64,000 bases of DNA from Magnolia sinica (GCF_029962835.1 NC_080588.1:49397001-49461000), one strand, 5' to 3'. Positions 1 to 12,030 are shown, numbered from the stretch's first letter. The notes: generated from the sequence alone by a model not told the origin. Program-made: numbers and translations.

Positions 1-221
1 AAACTCTAGTGGGCCATAGCAAAGAGAAATGTAAATCAATGGAAGAAACTATTTCATTTTTCCATGGCCCACCACAGTTTTGTATTAGGCTGAAAGTTGG
101 GCTCGCGAGGTTTTAAGGGGTGCTGCATCGCATTGACCGTTCAGATTCTGTGCCCAAGACATGTGTAAAGGTGCGCATGGGTGCTCACGTGAGAAGGTGC
201 GCATGTATTCCTCTCTCTATC
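1..221. repeat. Left arm of an outer inverted repeat
   Basis: This stretch, read as reverse complement, matches about 10470-10690 through shared blocks: the GAGGAATACATG start, GCACCTTCTCA, GCACCCATGCGCA, GGCACAGAATCTGAA and GCCATAGCAAAGAG. The two arms enclose the whole Mutator/MITE block, so they are best read as halves of an older fold-back element that later insertions separated. The window starts inside the arm, so its outer end is not seen. Confidence 0.6.
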
Positions 222-239
222 TTACATATATATATATAT

Positions 240-784
240 GGGAAAATGTACTATGCGCTTGAGCTCACGATTGACTCCCATGAGGTCGAGCTGTGTGGGT
301 CCCACCGTGATGCGTGTCAACCATCAACACCGTGCATTTGATGGGTCCCCTTTAAATTATGGGATATCCCAAAAATCAGCCGTATACAGAACTAAGGTGG
401 GCCATACCATCTAAAAAAATGTACATGCCAAAAACATATAAAAGCACTTGGTAGGGCCCACCTAAAATTTGCATGCATCTTAAACTTGGTCTGAACGCTC
501 ATCCAAGTGGGACACACATAATGGATGGGCTAGATTTGCAAACCACATCTCGATGGGCCCAAAAAATGATTATGAATGTGTTAATGGTGCACGGCCCCTC
601 TCAACTTTTGTATGTGGTGTGGCCCATACAAGTCACGGATTGACTTGATTTTTGAGACCTAGGCCCATTATGGAATGGTGCATTTGACTGATGGGATAGA
701 TGTTTGAAACGCATCACGGTGGGGCCCACACAGCTCGACCTCATGGGTCGTTCCCATCAGCTCGAGCGCATAGTACCTTTTCCC
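240..784 (+). mobile_element. (TA)n-associated MITE, family A, copy 1
   Basis: About 545 bp with inverted ends of roughly 100 bp (GGGAAAATGTACTATGCGC at the left; its complement ends at 784). Both ends abut TA runs (about 222-239 and 785-809). The interior has conserved blocks such as GGGATATCCCAAAAATCAGC. No coding potential. Two further copies in the same orientation lie at 9152-9671 and 9689-10237. Insertion into TA microsatellites resembles Micron-type MITEs of rice; this assignment is inference. Confidence 0.75.
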
Positions 785-809
785 TATATATATATATATA
801 TATATATAT

Positions 810-2427
810 GGAGCACGTCATTACATATGAACCTTCCTATCAACCGTCGAATAAGGTAAACAGTTTGGATGAAGGCGCTCATAGCGCGAGCTTTAAAAAG
901 CGAGTTTCCTTCTCTCGCACGTCTTTTCACCCCCTCTCCGAAGGATGCGGCGAAAGCCTTTTCACATAAAATTCTTTCGCTGGGATGCTAGGTGAGTCCC
1001 ACCAAGATGTTAATGATAAATCCATGCCGTCCATACATTTTTAAAAATAAATTTATGGTATGAACCCAAAACTAAGTTAGATCAAAATCTCAAGTGGGCC
1101 ACACAGTGTTGATTGAACTTTCACCATCAAAAGCTTATTGGGGCTACCAAATTTTTGGATCAAACTGATATTTACTTTTTTTCCATCATTCAGGTTTGCA
1201 TGACCTAATCTACAGGTTGGATGTCAAATAAATATTACGGTGGGCCCTAAAAAATATTTAACGGTGAGAATCATTATCACCGCTGCTTCCTGCGATGTGG
1301 CCCACTTGAGATTTGGATCTGCCTCAGTTTTGGGATAATGCCTTGAAATGATAAGGAAAAATGGATGGACGGGGTAGATTTCTCAAAAAGATTATGGTTG
1401 GCCCCACCTAAATTTTCAACGAACTTTACAAATTGCGAGCGTAATTAGGGGGTAGATTTGATTTCCTGTGAAAGCCTTTCGCAAGACTTGCGCCAGGATG
1501 CTGGGTGGGGCCCACCACCATGTTTTTGGAAAATATACTCTGTTCATCCATTTATAGAACTCATTTTAGGAAAATCGACCAAAAATGAGGTGGATCCAAA
1601 ACTAAAGTGGGCCACACGAGAGGGAAAATTGGAGAAAGAAATACCTACTGTTGAAACCTTCCTGGGCTCTGCCTTGATGTTTATATGCCATCAAAACCGT
1701 TTATAAGGTGATTAACACAGGGATGAATTGAAAATATAGAAAATTTATCCTAAAAAAAAACTTTTATGATCATAAAAATGTTTCAACGGTTCTCACTGAA
1801 ACCCTACTATTTCCTCTCGTGTGGCCCAGTCGAGTCTTGGATCCACCTCATTTTTTGTCAGTTAACCTAAAATTAGCTTGCAAAATGGATAAATGGAATA
1901 TATTTTCCAAAAACATGGTGGTGGGCCCCACCCAGCATCCTTGCCCAAGAACTTCTTCTGCTAAAGGCTTTCACAAGAAATCCGTGTCACCACAGAGGTT
2001 GCCGCCGAATGGATACTGGCATAGGTTGAGCAGCCAGAGACGACTGGAGTGATGTCACCAAGTTTTGTGTGCCCCACATGATGTATGTGTTGTATCCCCA
2101 CCGTCCATACATTTAGAGAGATCATTTTAGGATATGGACCAAAGAATGAGGTAGATCCAAGGCTAGGGTGGACCCCACCATAGAAAACAGTGGTGAGAGT
2201 GACGCCCACTGTTGAAACCTTCAAAAGGTCCACCATCATTTTTATTTGAGATCCAATCTGTTCATGTGTTAACGCAGACATGAAAGAAGGGAAAACACAA
2301 ATATTATCTTGATCGAGAGCTTTTGTAGCCCTTGGAACTTTTTAATGGCGGCGTCACTCTCCCCGCTATTTTTTGTGGTGGGGTCCACTAGATCTTGGGA
2401 TCTGACTCATTCTTTTGATCATGCCCT
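810..2427 (+). repeat. Left long inverted arm of the MULE
   Basis: Reverse complement of 7501-9138 apart from small indels; for example about 22 bp near the outer tip are missing here. It is a mosaic of MITE-like modules: an outer module around 950-1450, a family B MITE (about 1455-1992) and a family C MITE (from about 2051, running past the arm end to about 2505). The short ORFs in it are repeat-derived. Confidence 0.8.
1455..1992. mobile_element. Family B MITE module inside the left arm
   Basis: Inverted ends start GATTTCCTGTGAAAGCC and finish with its diverged complement GGCTTTCACAAGAAATC, each followed inward by the GGGTGGGGCCCACC block. The same module lies in the right arm (about 7936-8475). 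The free-standing copy at 25721-26234 has target duplications, which shows that this is a transposable unit. Confidence 0.65.
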
Positions 2428-2505
2428 AATATGATCTCCCCAAATGGATGGGCGGTGTAGATACAAAACATACATCATGGAGTGGCCCACAGAACTTGGT
2501 GACTT
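2051..2505. mobile_element. Family C MITE module
   Basis: Inverted ends GTCACCAAGTTTTG and CAGAACTTGGTGAC, each with a CCCACATGATGTATGT-like block. Related copies are at 7501-7893 (one end lost), 17163-17630 and, as a half copy, about 18930-19085. Non-coding. Confidence 0.55.
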
Positions 2506-4053
2506 TCAGTTCGTCAGGGAGTCTGTGGACGCGTACCGCGTCCCACCTCTGCCCATCTCTGGAACAGGAGGTAGCTTTGAGTGGCCACGGTAATGTTTTC
2601 TACGGTCTTATCCACACCGTCCATCCATTTTTTTCATCATTTTAAGCTATTAGCTCAAAAATGTGGCAGATCCAAGATAGATGTGGGCTACACAGTGAGG
2701 ATTAAACCCTTACCGTTGAAAAATTCATTGGGGCCAAAGAAGTTTTGGATAGAGCTGATATTTGTGTTTTCTCTTCATCCAGATCTATGTAAATTTATGA
2801 ATAGGTTGGATGGCAAATATAAATCACGGTGGGCCCCAGAAAATTTTCAACGGTGAGAATTATTATCACCACTGCTTCCTATGGTGTGGTCCACTTGAGC
2901 CTTCTATATATATTTTAAAAAAAAATCGTGATGGATATAACACATACATCATGATGGATCCCACTGAACTTGATGACGTCATCATGCTACTCAACCGGTC
3001 AGTAGCTAATCTGCGTCCGATAATTTCTCGCCAAATTCCCACTAATCCTTTTACACTCTCTCTCTCTCTCTCAAGATATAGATGCTTTGAAAAGTATACA
3101 CGGGTTTTCATTTCTCATAAGTGGGCCCATGTTTAGAAATCCATGCACCTCCTGGCTCTTGTTTTAGCTTGGCTCTTTAACTCTTTTGTCTGACTCTTTT
3201 TATCGGTTTTAACCTTACCTACATTAGCCACATTCAAGTGTTTTTTTTTTCTTTTCACAGTATGACATTTTGAATTGAAAAAATATTTATTGATCCTACT
3301 TTAATGACCAGGAATGTTCATCCATTCGAGTGCCTGCACATCAAGCATTGTATTGCCGTGAGCATCATATGACTCTTCAAAATATGTCCTTAACAACTTG
3401 ATCGCTATGACCTGTTGATTTCTCAAACATTACTTGAAACATTTCAAGATTTAAGTGCATAAATCCCACTGTTAAACAACTCTTGTTAACGAGAAGCAAA
3501 CATAGCAACAGCCTAGCACCACATCCATGGGTGCTAGGCCATGGACCCACCAAAACCAATGAACAAACTGTAATCCTCTAATATGTAAACCAATGAAAAG
3601 AAAAACAAAAAATGAAAATGACATCTATAGATACTTGACCTACTCTTTTTTCTTCTTTTTTATCCTGCTCATGTTGGGGACGATTGAACACAACCTCTTC
3701 AATTTTCTTTTCCTACAAATTATAGATATTGCCCAAACATTAGAAAAAAAAATTGATAATATTTGAAGCACACCAATATTTGAGAAAAATGTTATTTCAA
3801 TTACATAAACAAACCTTTTAATAAGTTCTATGGAGAGAACAATGCTGTGCAAATTTATGTTCTACTTTTTTCATTTTATTACAGCCAAGAAAAATAAACG
3901 AAAGAAGTAAACTCATATAGCATCGACCACTCTAAGAAACTTCTCGATCGAAACCTGGATATAAAAAATGTCATCAGATTTATAGAATTTATTTTACAAT
4001 CAAACAGTTTTCTTAATTAAAAAAATTGCAATGCTATAATGTACACATATAAA
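2506..4053. other. No gene seen; MITE-like then AT-rich sequence
   Basis: The part to about 3050 is more GGGCCCACC-type MITE sequence, followed by a short (CT)n run at 3056-3072. From 3120 to 4053 it is AT-rich with no supported coding region. It probably is the 3' flank of the transposase gene within the MULE. Confidence 0.4.
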
Positions 4054-6369
4054 TTAATGAAAAAATAGTATACCTTGTGCTCCATGCTCTATAACAGAAG
4101 TACGTGTATCACATAATGTTAGACAATTTCTTTTGTCATGCTTCTTTCCACGCTTACCACAACCATTGCATCTTCTTTGATCCTTTTTCTTTTTAAAACC
4201 CTTTTCCCTCTCGGATATCATTCTCTTTCCGGTTCCTTTCGTTTTGGCAGGTTTTGGATCATTGATTTTCATTTTTTGCTTTCTAGTTGGCTTCCTTGCT
4301 GGTTTTCTTATAATTTCAGCACATGGTTCCGACTCTATACTTCAAACATCCCTTAAAATGTCATACAACCTTTCCTTAGCCAAGAGATACCCTTGTTTTG
4401 AGGAAGACCCTTCATCGACAAGTAATCGGCAAATCTGAGATAAATTACTATGACATAGTGAGATGGAATCATCACAATCTGGCTTGATTGCTACCTCGTC
4501 GTTGTCGTGAATAGAACCTACTCTTGCATACCGTATCCATCTCTTCAAAATGTAATACTCTGGCAATATAGGTATACGAACACGTCGAAGTACGCATAAT
4601 ATATGTCTACACGGTATACCTTTGAACTGAAATTTGAGACAACTACAATCAGCATGTTTTTTACTCACTTCATATCTAACCACTCGGTCGCAGTCGTTTT
4701 CTTCCAAGCGTGCAACTTTGAATACGTTATAGACATAAATATCATCATTTTCCCTTTCACCTTCTGCAACATAATCCAATCCTTCAAATAATTCATTCTA
4801 AAATTTATAAAATATTCTCCATGTGTATGTCTCGCCCATTACTTTTTCCATTTCACATGGCGTTTTTAACTTTGGCTTACTACTGATCGTTTCATGATCT
4901 GCAGCAAGCTCGTTATGCCTTTGGCGAGCAAGTGCCCTATCAAACCGAACAATGAAATCTATAAATGAATTACGTTTCGAGATATAACTACGAAAGAATG
5001 CATTCATACTTTCACTACGCTGGCTACTTGACATACCCGCAAAAAATACATGCCGTACAAACGCGGGTATCCATTTATGACGGACTGCATATATAGAGTT
5101 CAACCATACATTATCTTCCAAACCATTCTCTGTCATCAATTTTTCCCATGAATCTTCGAAATCTTCAGACGTTTGCGAATTCCATACACAATCGTTGAAT
5201 GGTCGAATAAATTCATCCCTATGTGCGATGGCTCCTAATTTCTCAGGTACCTTCTGCATTATATGCCAAATACAATACCGATGGAATGTATTTGAAAATA
5301 CAATAGAAATGGCCTTCGTCATTGCTGGATCTTGATCTGTTATTATGGCTTTAGGTGACTCTCCTTGCATCGCTTTACGCCACGACTCAAACAACCAAAT
5401 AAAAGATTCAGTGGTTTCATCGTGTATGAAACCACATCCAAGAGTAATAGACTGCCCATGATGATTTACTCCCATAAATGGAGCAAATATCAAACCATAT
5501 CGGTTGGTATTATAAGTAGTGTCAAAGACTATAACATCACCAAAATATTTGTACGACTGACGTGCAATATGATCGGCCCAAAAACAATGTAATAAGCTAT
5601 TTTCTTCGTCAACTTTCACTTCATATTCAAATGTTAGATGCAACTCTTTCATTTCTTCAAAATGTTCGTACAACATCTGAGCATCACGACCCTTGGATTT
5701 CTGTCTCTTATCCCTTTCATAATTTGTCAAGTCTTTTTCAGTGCAACCTATATTTTCGTACCCACCCAACTGTGCTGAAAGAACGGCCATTGTTTGTGTC
5801 ATCTTAATGTTGGATGCTAGGAAGTCATCTTGTAAGCTTCTCTGCGTTTTCGTCACCATACGATGGGAGTTCAATAGATACTTCTTATGAGGTGTGGCCA
5901 GGTCATGACTATGCACCTCAATGAATTTTTTAACTATGTATTTTGAAATGGATTTTTGAAACGCTACAATCATAACGGCAGGACAATTATCTCTTGTTAC
6001 ACCCCTTCTCCTTTTTAGTTGGCCTTTTTTCTTTTGTGCCTTCTAATCTGTATTTCCCTCTCTCGCACATACAAATCTTTTCTAAACTGTCAATCTATTT
6101 TTCTTCAAGTTTAATTCATCTTCCATTTCACTACTGCTATCATCCGTCTTACTTTCGCTAGCATACTTGCAAGAGCATTTCCTAACACTAAAACCAGCAC
6201 ATCTTGCATAGTTATTGTAAAATTCATAGGCCTCTTCCAATGAAGAGAATATAGTTTTCCCTACAATTGGTTTTTTACATTCTTCTACTTCAGGAATCCA
6301 TTCACTTCTAGAAACAGTTCCTTCACATGATTCAGTTGCCTTAATGGGATCCTCTCCATCGGCATTCAT
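4054..6369 (-). pseudogene. FAR1/MURA-type MULE transposase, broken by four in-frame stops
   Basis: A single reading frame of 772 codons runs from ATG 6369 to a stop at 4054 without a frameshift. It is interrupted by TAG at 6084-6082, 6045-6043 and 4800-4798 and by TGA at 4344-4342. Domains in order: FAR1 N-terminal DNA-binding domain (residues about 35-130, with SVRKC and, between the first stops, KRFVCAREG); MULE transposase core with FDTTYNTNRYG (Asp about 283) and IITDQDPAM (about 345); a SWIM zinc finger with CSC and CRH (Cys 575, 577, 587 and His 589); and a C-terminal CNGCGKRGKKHDKRNC zinc knuckle. FAR1-family proteins are MULE transposases or regulators domesticated from them. Sitting between the long arms it is the element's own transposase. 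Stop readthrough is not expected, so it is called dead. Confidence 0.85.
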
Positions 6370-7109
6370 TTGTTAATAGTAGTACGACCTACAAAAAAAA
6401 TTAATGCTTTCTCAGAGGCATTGTCCAAGTCCAATATGAGAAATAGAAAATAGCAAAAGTACTGCACAAAACAATAATTTCATTCTAAGCGGCCTTTGAG
6501 AGTGACTCATCTGAACTAAAAAAGAAATTACATGTTGACATATGTTAGGGGATTCGCGGGAGTAGAGATTTAGGATAACATTAGTCACAATTGTGTCAAT
6601 GTAGTACACATTTTCAAGATCTAGGCCACTCATTAGGTGGGTCCCACTATCAAGAGTTCCTGGACTAGAAAAAAAACCTATCAACTGTACTAGCATGTAC
6701 ATTAAATAGCCTATTAGTCCATTTTTTTTTGTTACAACTAGGGTTTGATTTTGGGTAAGGTGTTATTTATGGTGGACCCATCTAATGAGTGGAACGGATC
6801 TCTTCCTAGACCACCATGACTCCCACATGTGCTGAAAATAACATTTTCAACTCTCTCATATTTAGAATCTTATATCACTTCACTTGTAATTAATTCAATC
6901 TCATTGCCTATGCTAAATAGATTATTATTATAATTATTCATTGATACACGTTGCTTTTTTTGGATATGTTTTTTTAAGGCAATGTTATCAATTTTTTTCC
7001 TTATAAGTTTATCTACTTAAGTTTGGTTTTTTCAATCAAAAGGAGAAGGAAAAACTTTTTTGGTCAATTTCATGATATCTCTTTAAATCTGATTGTTTCT
7101 GATTAAGTT

Positions 7110-7115
7110 TCTTTT

Positions 7116-7198
<83 letters not shown>
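7110..7198. repeat. (AT)n microsatellite
   Basis: About 88 bp of uninterrupted AT dinucleotides inside the MULE. Confidence 0.95.
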
Positions 7199-7201
<3 letters not shown>

Positions 7202-7295
7202 TACACATTGCAGAAATTGGAATATCAAAACTCTAACCGGATTTAGCTTTCCCAAATCTAGGAAGCCCTAACCGATCCAAAACAATAGAGAAGGG

Positions 7296-7297
<2 letters not shown>

Positions 7298-7350
<53 letters not shown>
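7298..7350. repeat. (GA)n microsatellite
   Basis: About 52 bp of GA dinucleotides, followed by shorter GA runs up to 7490. The homology between the two MULE arms stops just beyond, at 7501. Confidence 0.95.
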
Positions 7351-7351
<1 letters not shown>

Positions 7352-7500
7352 AGATTCTGGGAGAACGGAAGAATGGCACAATTAGAAAGCTGTCATGAAT
7401 GTCGAGCCAAGAGAGAGAGAGGTGTATGGTGTTTTTGATAGGGTGGGTTTGAGAGAAGATTTTCTCTTCGGATAGAGAGAGAGAGAGTATGAGAGGGGGG

Positions 7501-9138
7501 CATAATCCAAAGAATGAGTCAGATCCCAAGATCTAGTGGACCCCACCACAGAAAATAGCGGGGAGAGTGATGCCCGCCATTAAAAAGTTCTGAGGGCCAC
7601 AAAAGCTCTCGATCAAGATAATATTTGTGTTTTCCCTTCTTCATGTATGCGTTAACACATGAACAGATTGGATCTCAAATAAAAATGATGGTGGACCTTT
7701 TGAAGGTTTCAACAGTGGCGTCACTCTCACCACTATTTTCTATGGTGGGGTCCACCCCAGCCTTGGATCTACCTCATTCTTTGGACCATATCCTAAAATG
7801 ATCTCTCCAAATGTTTGGAAGGTGCGAATACAACACATACATCATGTGGGGCACACAGAACTTGGTGACGTCACTCCAGTCGTCTCTGGCTACTCAACCT
7901 ACGCCAGTATCCATTCCACGTCAACCTCTGTGGTGATGCCAATTTCTTGCGAAAGCCTTTGGCAGAAGAAGTTCCTGGGCAAGGATGCTGGGTGGGGCCC
8001 ACCACCATGTTTTTGGAAAATATATTCCGTTCATCCATTTTGCAATCTAATTTTAGGATAACCGACAAAAAATGAGGTGGATCCAAGACTCGATTGGGCC
8101 ACACGAGAGGAAACAGTAGGGTTTCAGTGAGAACCGTTGAAACATTTTTATGATCATAAAAGCTTTTTTCCAGGATAAATTTTCTATATTTTCACTTCAT
8201 CCCTGTGTAATCACCTTATAAACAGTTTTGATGGCATATAAACATCAAGGTGGAGCCCAGGAAGGTTTCAATGGTAAGTATTTCTTTCTCCAATTTTTCC
8301 TCTCGTGTGGCCCACTTTAGTTTTGGATCCACCTCGTTTTTGGTCGATTTTCCTAAAATGAGCTCTACAAACGGATGAACGGAGTAAATTTCCCAAAAAC
8401 ATGGTGGTGGGCCCCACCCAGCATCCTTGCGCAGGAACTTCTTGCGAAAGGCTTTCACGGGAAATCAAATCTGCCCCTTAATTACGCTCGCAATTTGCAA
8501 AGTTCGTTGGAAATTTAGGTGGGGCCAACCATGATGTTTTTGAGAAATCTACCCCATCCATCCATTTTTCCTTATCATTTCAGGGCATTATCTCAAAACT
8601 GAGGCAGATCCAAATCTCAAGTGAACCACACCACACGAAGCAGCGGTGATAATGATTCTCACCGTTAAATATTTTTTAGGGCCCACCATGATATTTATTT
8701 GACATCCAACCTGTGGATTAGGTCATGCAAACCTGAATGTTGGAAAAAAAGTAAATATCAGCTTGATCCAAAAATTTGGTAGCCCCAGGAAGTTTTTATT
8801 GGTAAGAGTTCAATCAACACTGTGTGGCTCACTTGAGAATTTGATCTACCTCAATTTTGGGTTTATACCATAAAATTATTTTAAAAAATGTATGGACGGC
8901 GTGGATTTATCATTAACATCTTGGTGGGACCCACCTAGCATCTCAGCGAAAGAATTTTACGTAAAAAGGCTTTCGCCGCATCCTTCGGAGAGGGGGTGAA
9001 GAGACGCGAGAGAGAAGGAAACTCGCTTTTTTAAGCTCGCGCTAAGAGTGCCTTCATCCAGACCATCTACCTTATCCAACGTTTGATAGGAAGGTTCACA
9101 CATAATGACGTGCGAACCGGTGCGTAGCTGAGCGTTCC
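7501..9138 (-). repeat. Right long inverted arm of the MULE
   Basis: Reverse complement of 810-2427. It contains a family C module lacking one end (7501-7893), a family B module (about 7936-8475) and the outer module (about 8480-9000). Its tip keeps about 22 bp that are missing from the left arm. Confidence 0.8.
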
Positions 9139-9151
9139 TATATATATATAT

Positions 9152-9671
9152 GGAAAAGGTTCTATATGGTCGAGCTGTGTGGGCCCCACCATGATGTATG
9201 TCGAACATCAACACCGTGCATTTGATGGGTCCCCTTTAAATTATGGGATATCCCAAAAATCAGCCGAATACGGAACTCTAGTGGGCCATACCATCTAAAA
9301 TCATGGGAAGACATACCTAAAACATATAAAGGCACTTGGCAGGGCCCACCTGAAATTTGGATGCGTTTGAAACTTGGTCTGACCCCTCATCCAAGTGGGA
9401 CACGCATAATGGATGGGCTGGATTTGTGAACCACATCTCGGTGGGCCCAAAAAATGATTATGAATGTTTTAATGGAGGGTAACCCGTTTCAACTTTTGTA
9501 TGTGGTGTGGCCCACACAAATCACGGATTGACTTGATTTTTAAGCCCTAGGCCCACTATGGAATGGTGCATCTCACTGATGGGGTAGATGTTCGACATAC
9601 ATCATGGTGGGGCCCACACAGCTCGACCTCATGGGGAGTTCCCATGAGCTCGACCGTATAGAACCTTTTCC
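9152..9671 (+). mobile_element. (TA)n-associated MITE, family A, copy 2
   Basis: About 520 bp with inverted ends GGAAAAGGTTCTATATGG and the complement ending in CCTTTTCC at 9671. TA runs lie on both sides (9139-9151 and 9672-9688). It has the same orientation and interior blocks as copies 1 and 3. Confidence 0.75.
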
Positions 9672-9688
9672 ATATATATATATATATA

Positions 9689-10234
9689 GGGAAAAGGTAC
9701 AATGCGCTCGAGCTGATTTTAACGTCCCATGAGGTCGAGCTGTGTGGGCCCCACCGTGATGCGTTTTGAACATCAACACTGTGCATTTGATGCGTCCCCT
9801 TTAAATTATGGGATATCCCAAAAATCAGCCGTATACGGAACTCAGGTGGGCCATACCATCTAAAATCATGTGAAGACATGCCTAAAATATATAAAATCAC
9901 TTGGTGGGGCCCACCTGAAATTTGGATGCGTCTGAAACTTGGTCTGAACCCTCAGCCAAGTGGGACACACATAATGGATAGGCTGGATTTGTGAACCACA
10001 TCTCGGTGGGCCCAACAAATGATTATGAATGTTTTAATGGAGGGTAGCCCCTCTCAACTTCTGTATGTGGTGTGGCCCACGTAAGTCACTGATTGACTTG
10101 ATTTTTAAGACCTAGGCCCATGATGGAATGGTGCATCTGACTGATGGGGTAGATGTTCGAAACGCATCATGATGGGGCCCACACAGCTCAACCTCATGGG
10201 ACGTTAAAATCAGCTCGAGCGCATTGTACCTTTT

Positions 10235-10237
<3 letters not shown>
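9689..10237 (+). mobile_element. (TA)n-associated MITE, family A, copy 3
   Basis: About 549 bp with inverted ends GGGAAAAGGTACAATGCGC and its complement ending at 10237. It is separated from copy 2 only by a 17-bp AT run and is followed by a long (TA)n. No coding potential. Confidence 0.8.

Positions 10238-10306
<69 letters not shown>
10238..10306. repeat. (TA)n microsatellite
   Basis: About 68 bp of TA dinucleotides directly at the right end of MITE copy 3. Short ORFs across it encode only Tyr-Ile repeats and are not genes. Confidence 0.95.
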
Positions 10307-10307
<1 letters not shown>

Positions 10308-10443
10308 CCTAAGGAACTTGTGCGAACTTTTTTGATAACTCATCATACATGATGTGACTTTAAAATATGAACGGTCTACGTGAAACAACAACTTATGAAA
10401 TCCTGCGCTTAATTTTTACTTTGATCCAAAACTTTGGTGGGCC

Positions 10444-10445
<2 letters not shown>

Positions 10446-10475
<30 letters not shown>
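10446..10475. repeat. (GA)n microsatellite
   Basis: About 30 bp of GA dinucleotides just before the right arm of the outer inverted repeat. Confidence 0.9.
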
Positions 10476-10477
<2 letters not shown>

Positions 10478-10690
10478 TACATGTGCACCTTCTCATGTTA
10501 GCACCCATGCGCATCTTTGCACATATCTTAGGCACATAATCTGCACGTGTCTTAGGCACAGAATCTGAATGGTCCATGTGATGTGGCACCCCGTGAAACT
10601 CCACGAGCCCTATTTTTAGCTTGATTTAAAACTCTAGTGGGCCATAGCAAAGAGATGCAAGTCAAGGGAGGAAACTGCTTGCCATGGCCA
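10470..10690. repeat. Right arm of the outer inverted repeat
   Basis: Pairs with 1-221. Its far end (10617-10710) is itself a short palindrome built from an AACTCTAGTGGGCCATAG block and its complement. Confidence 0.6.
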
Positions 10691-10710
10691 CTAGAGTTTT
10701 GTATCAGCCT

Positions 10711-11170
10711 GAAAGTTTCTGTGCCTATGACATGTATACAAAGGTGTTCACGCGAGCATTCCACTCTCTCCCTCTATATATATCTCTCCCTCTATATATA
10801 GATGCTCACCTGCGCACCTTCCTAGGTGAGCACCTGTGTGCACCTTTGCATACATGTCATGAGCACAAAATTAGATCAGTCCACATGATGCTGCACCTCA
10901 TGAAACCTTGTAGTCCAAATTTCAGCCTGATCTAAAAATCTGGTAGGCCATGGCAAAAGGAAACAGTTTCATCCTTTGATTTGCTTCTCTCTTTGCCATG
11001 GTCTACTAGGGTTTTGGATCAGGCTGAAACTTGGAACGTGGCTTCATGAGATGCCGCATCATGTGGACCGAACGGATTTTGTGCCTATGACACGTGTGCA
11101 AAGGTGCTCACCTGAAATGGTGCACAAACGGTGCACAGGAGAGCAGGCCACATATATGGATTGGACTTTT
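10711..11170. repeat. Fold-back repeat cluster, no gene
   Basis: Several direct and inverted copies of the same blocks as in the outer arms: AGGTGAGCACC, TGACATGTATGCAAAGGTG and GCCATGGCAAA-type stretches. This looks like two or three tandem or nested fold-back MITEs. I could not fix exact ends. Confidence 0.5.
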
Positions 11171-11589
11171 TAGGTATATGATGAGTCTTGGGTTTATTAG
11201 AGTTTGAGGGTTTATATTGGTTGTGGGTTTATGTATGTATGTGCTCATTGGTGTTCTATCAGGGCTTGGAAAATTTGAATAAAAGTGAAAGATGAAAATT
11301 CAAAGGGGTCGAGCTCTTTCCATCAAGGGATAGTAATGCAAGTATAGATGACCAAAAGAAGCTTGAGATGATGTGGGTCCAAAGACAGCTTCTGGGTCCA
11401 TAGTCCATTTGACGGGTCCACCATGTATTACACATGCGTGTGGTCATGTGAAGGGGTTGATTTAATATTCTTAGGGTTTGATGAATGCTACAGCAATTTG
11501 GGCGATTTCCACTCCCTTTGAGCCACCTCTGTGAATTGTGATGGCCCACTTTTCCAAAACAAGCCACGAGTTTCATCTGGAGCGTAGTA

Positions 11590-12030
11590 GAGAGCTGTGC
11601 ACCATCGAGCTGTGTGGAGCCCACTGAGATGTCTGTGTAAAATTCATTCCATCCATCCATTGAACCGGATCATTTTAGGGCCGTACCACCGGAAAAAAAG
11701 TGGATAAGGGTGCCTACCGTTGAAACCTTTTTGGGCCCACTTAAGTTTCTCATCTCCTTCTTCCAGGTGGGGATTCACCTTGTGAACAGGTTGGATGGCA
11801 TATAAACATTATGGTGGACCCCGGGATGGTTTTGACTGTGACCGTCCCTGTTTCAAGTCTCCTTTGGTGGGGCCCACTTGAGTTTTGGATCTGCCTAATT
11901 TTTAGGGTCAAGTCCTAACATGATCCAGTGAAAGAGGTGGACCCAGAGGATGTCAAATAGGCATCATGGTGGACCCAGAGGCCGTTCTTGTTGCACAGGT
12001 TCCCTAGGGTCCGTCCGTTCTTGATGTAGA
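11590..12030. mobile_element. GGGCCCACC-type MITE, ends uncertain
   Basis: Contains the recurrent blocks of this window: TGGAGCCCACTGAGATG, CATCCATCCATTG, TTGAACCTTTTTGGGC and GTGGGGCCCACTTGAG. The right side repeats them in opposite orientation. Non-coding. Target duplications were not identified. Confidence 0.45.

Larger units (their letters stand above)
6370..7500. other. No gene seen; MULE interior with microsatellites
   Basis: This is the presumed 5' flank of the transposase. It is AT-rich, with a long (AT)n run at about 7110-7198 and a (GA)n run at about 7298-7350. No open frame here resembles a protein family I know. Confidence 0.5.
810..9138 (-). mobile_element. FAR1-type Mutator-like element with long inverted arms
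   Basis: An 8.3 kb element bounded by inverted arms at 810-2427 and 7501-9138. It encloses a minus-strand FAR1/MURA-type transposase gene that reads away from the right arm. Both outer ends abut TA runs and then family A MITEs, so a 9-bp target duplication cannot be recognised. The left arm continues about 0.6 kb further inward with similar MITE sequence that the right arm lacks; there a (GA)n run replaces it. The layout of arm, gene and arm is what an autonomous long-TIR MULE would have, but the transposase frame is broken. Confidence 0.8.

Noticed and set aside
700-969. ORFs of 60-110 codons throughout the MITEs (for example 700-969, 1961-2281, 2810-3136)
   Set aside because: They fall in inverted-repeat elements, recur in several frames and contain translated TA or CT repeats; no family resemblance.
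10153-10391. ORFs with long Tyr-Ile repeats on both strands
   Set aside because: Translations of the (TA)n microsatellite.
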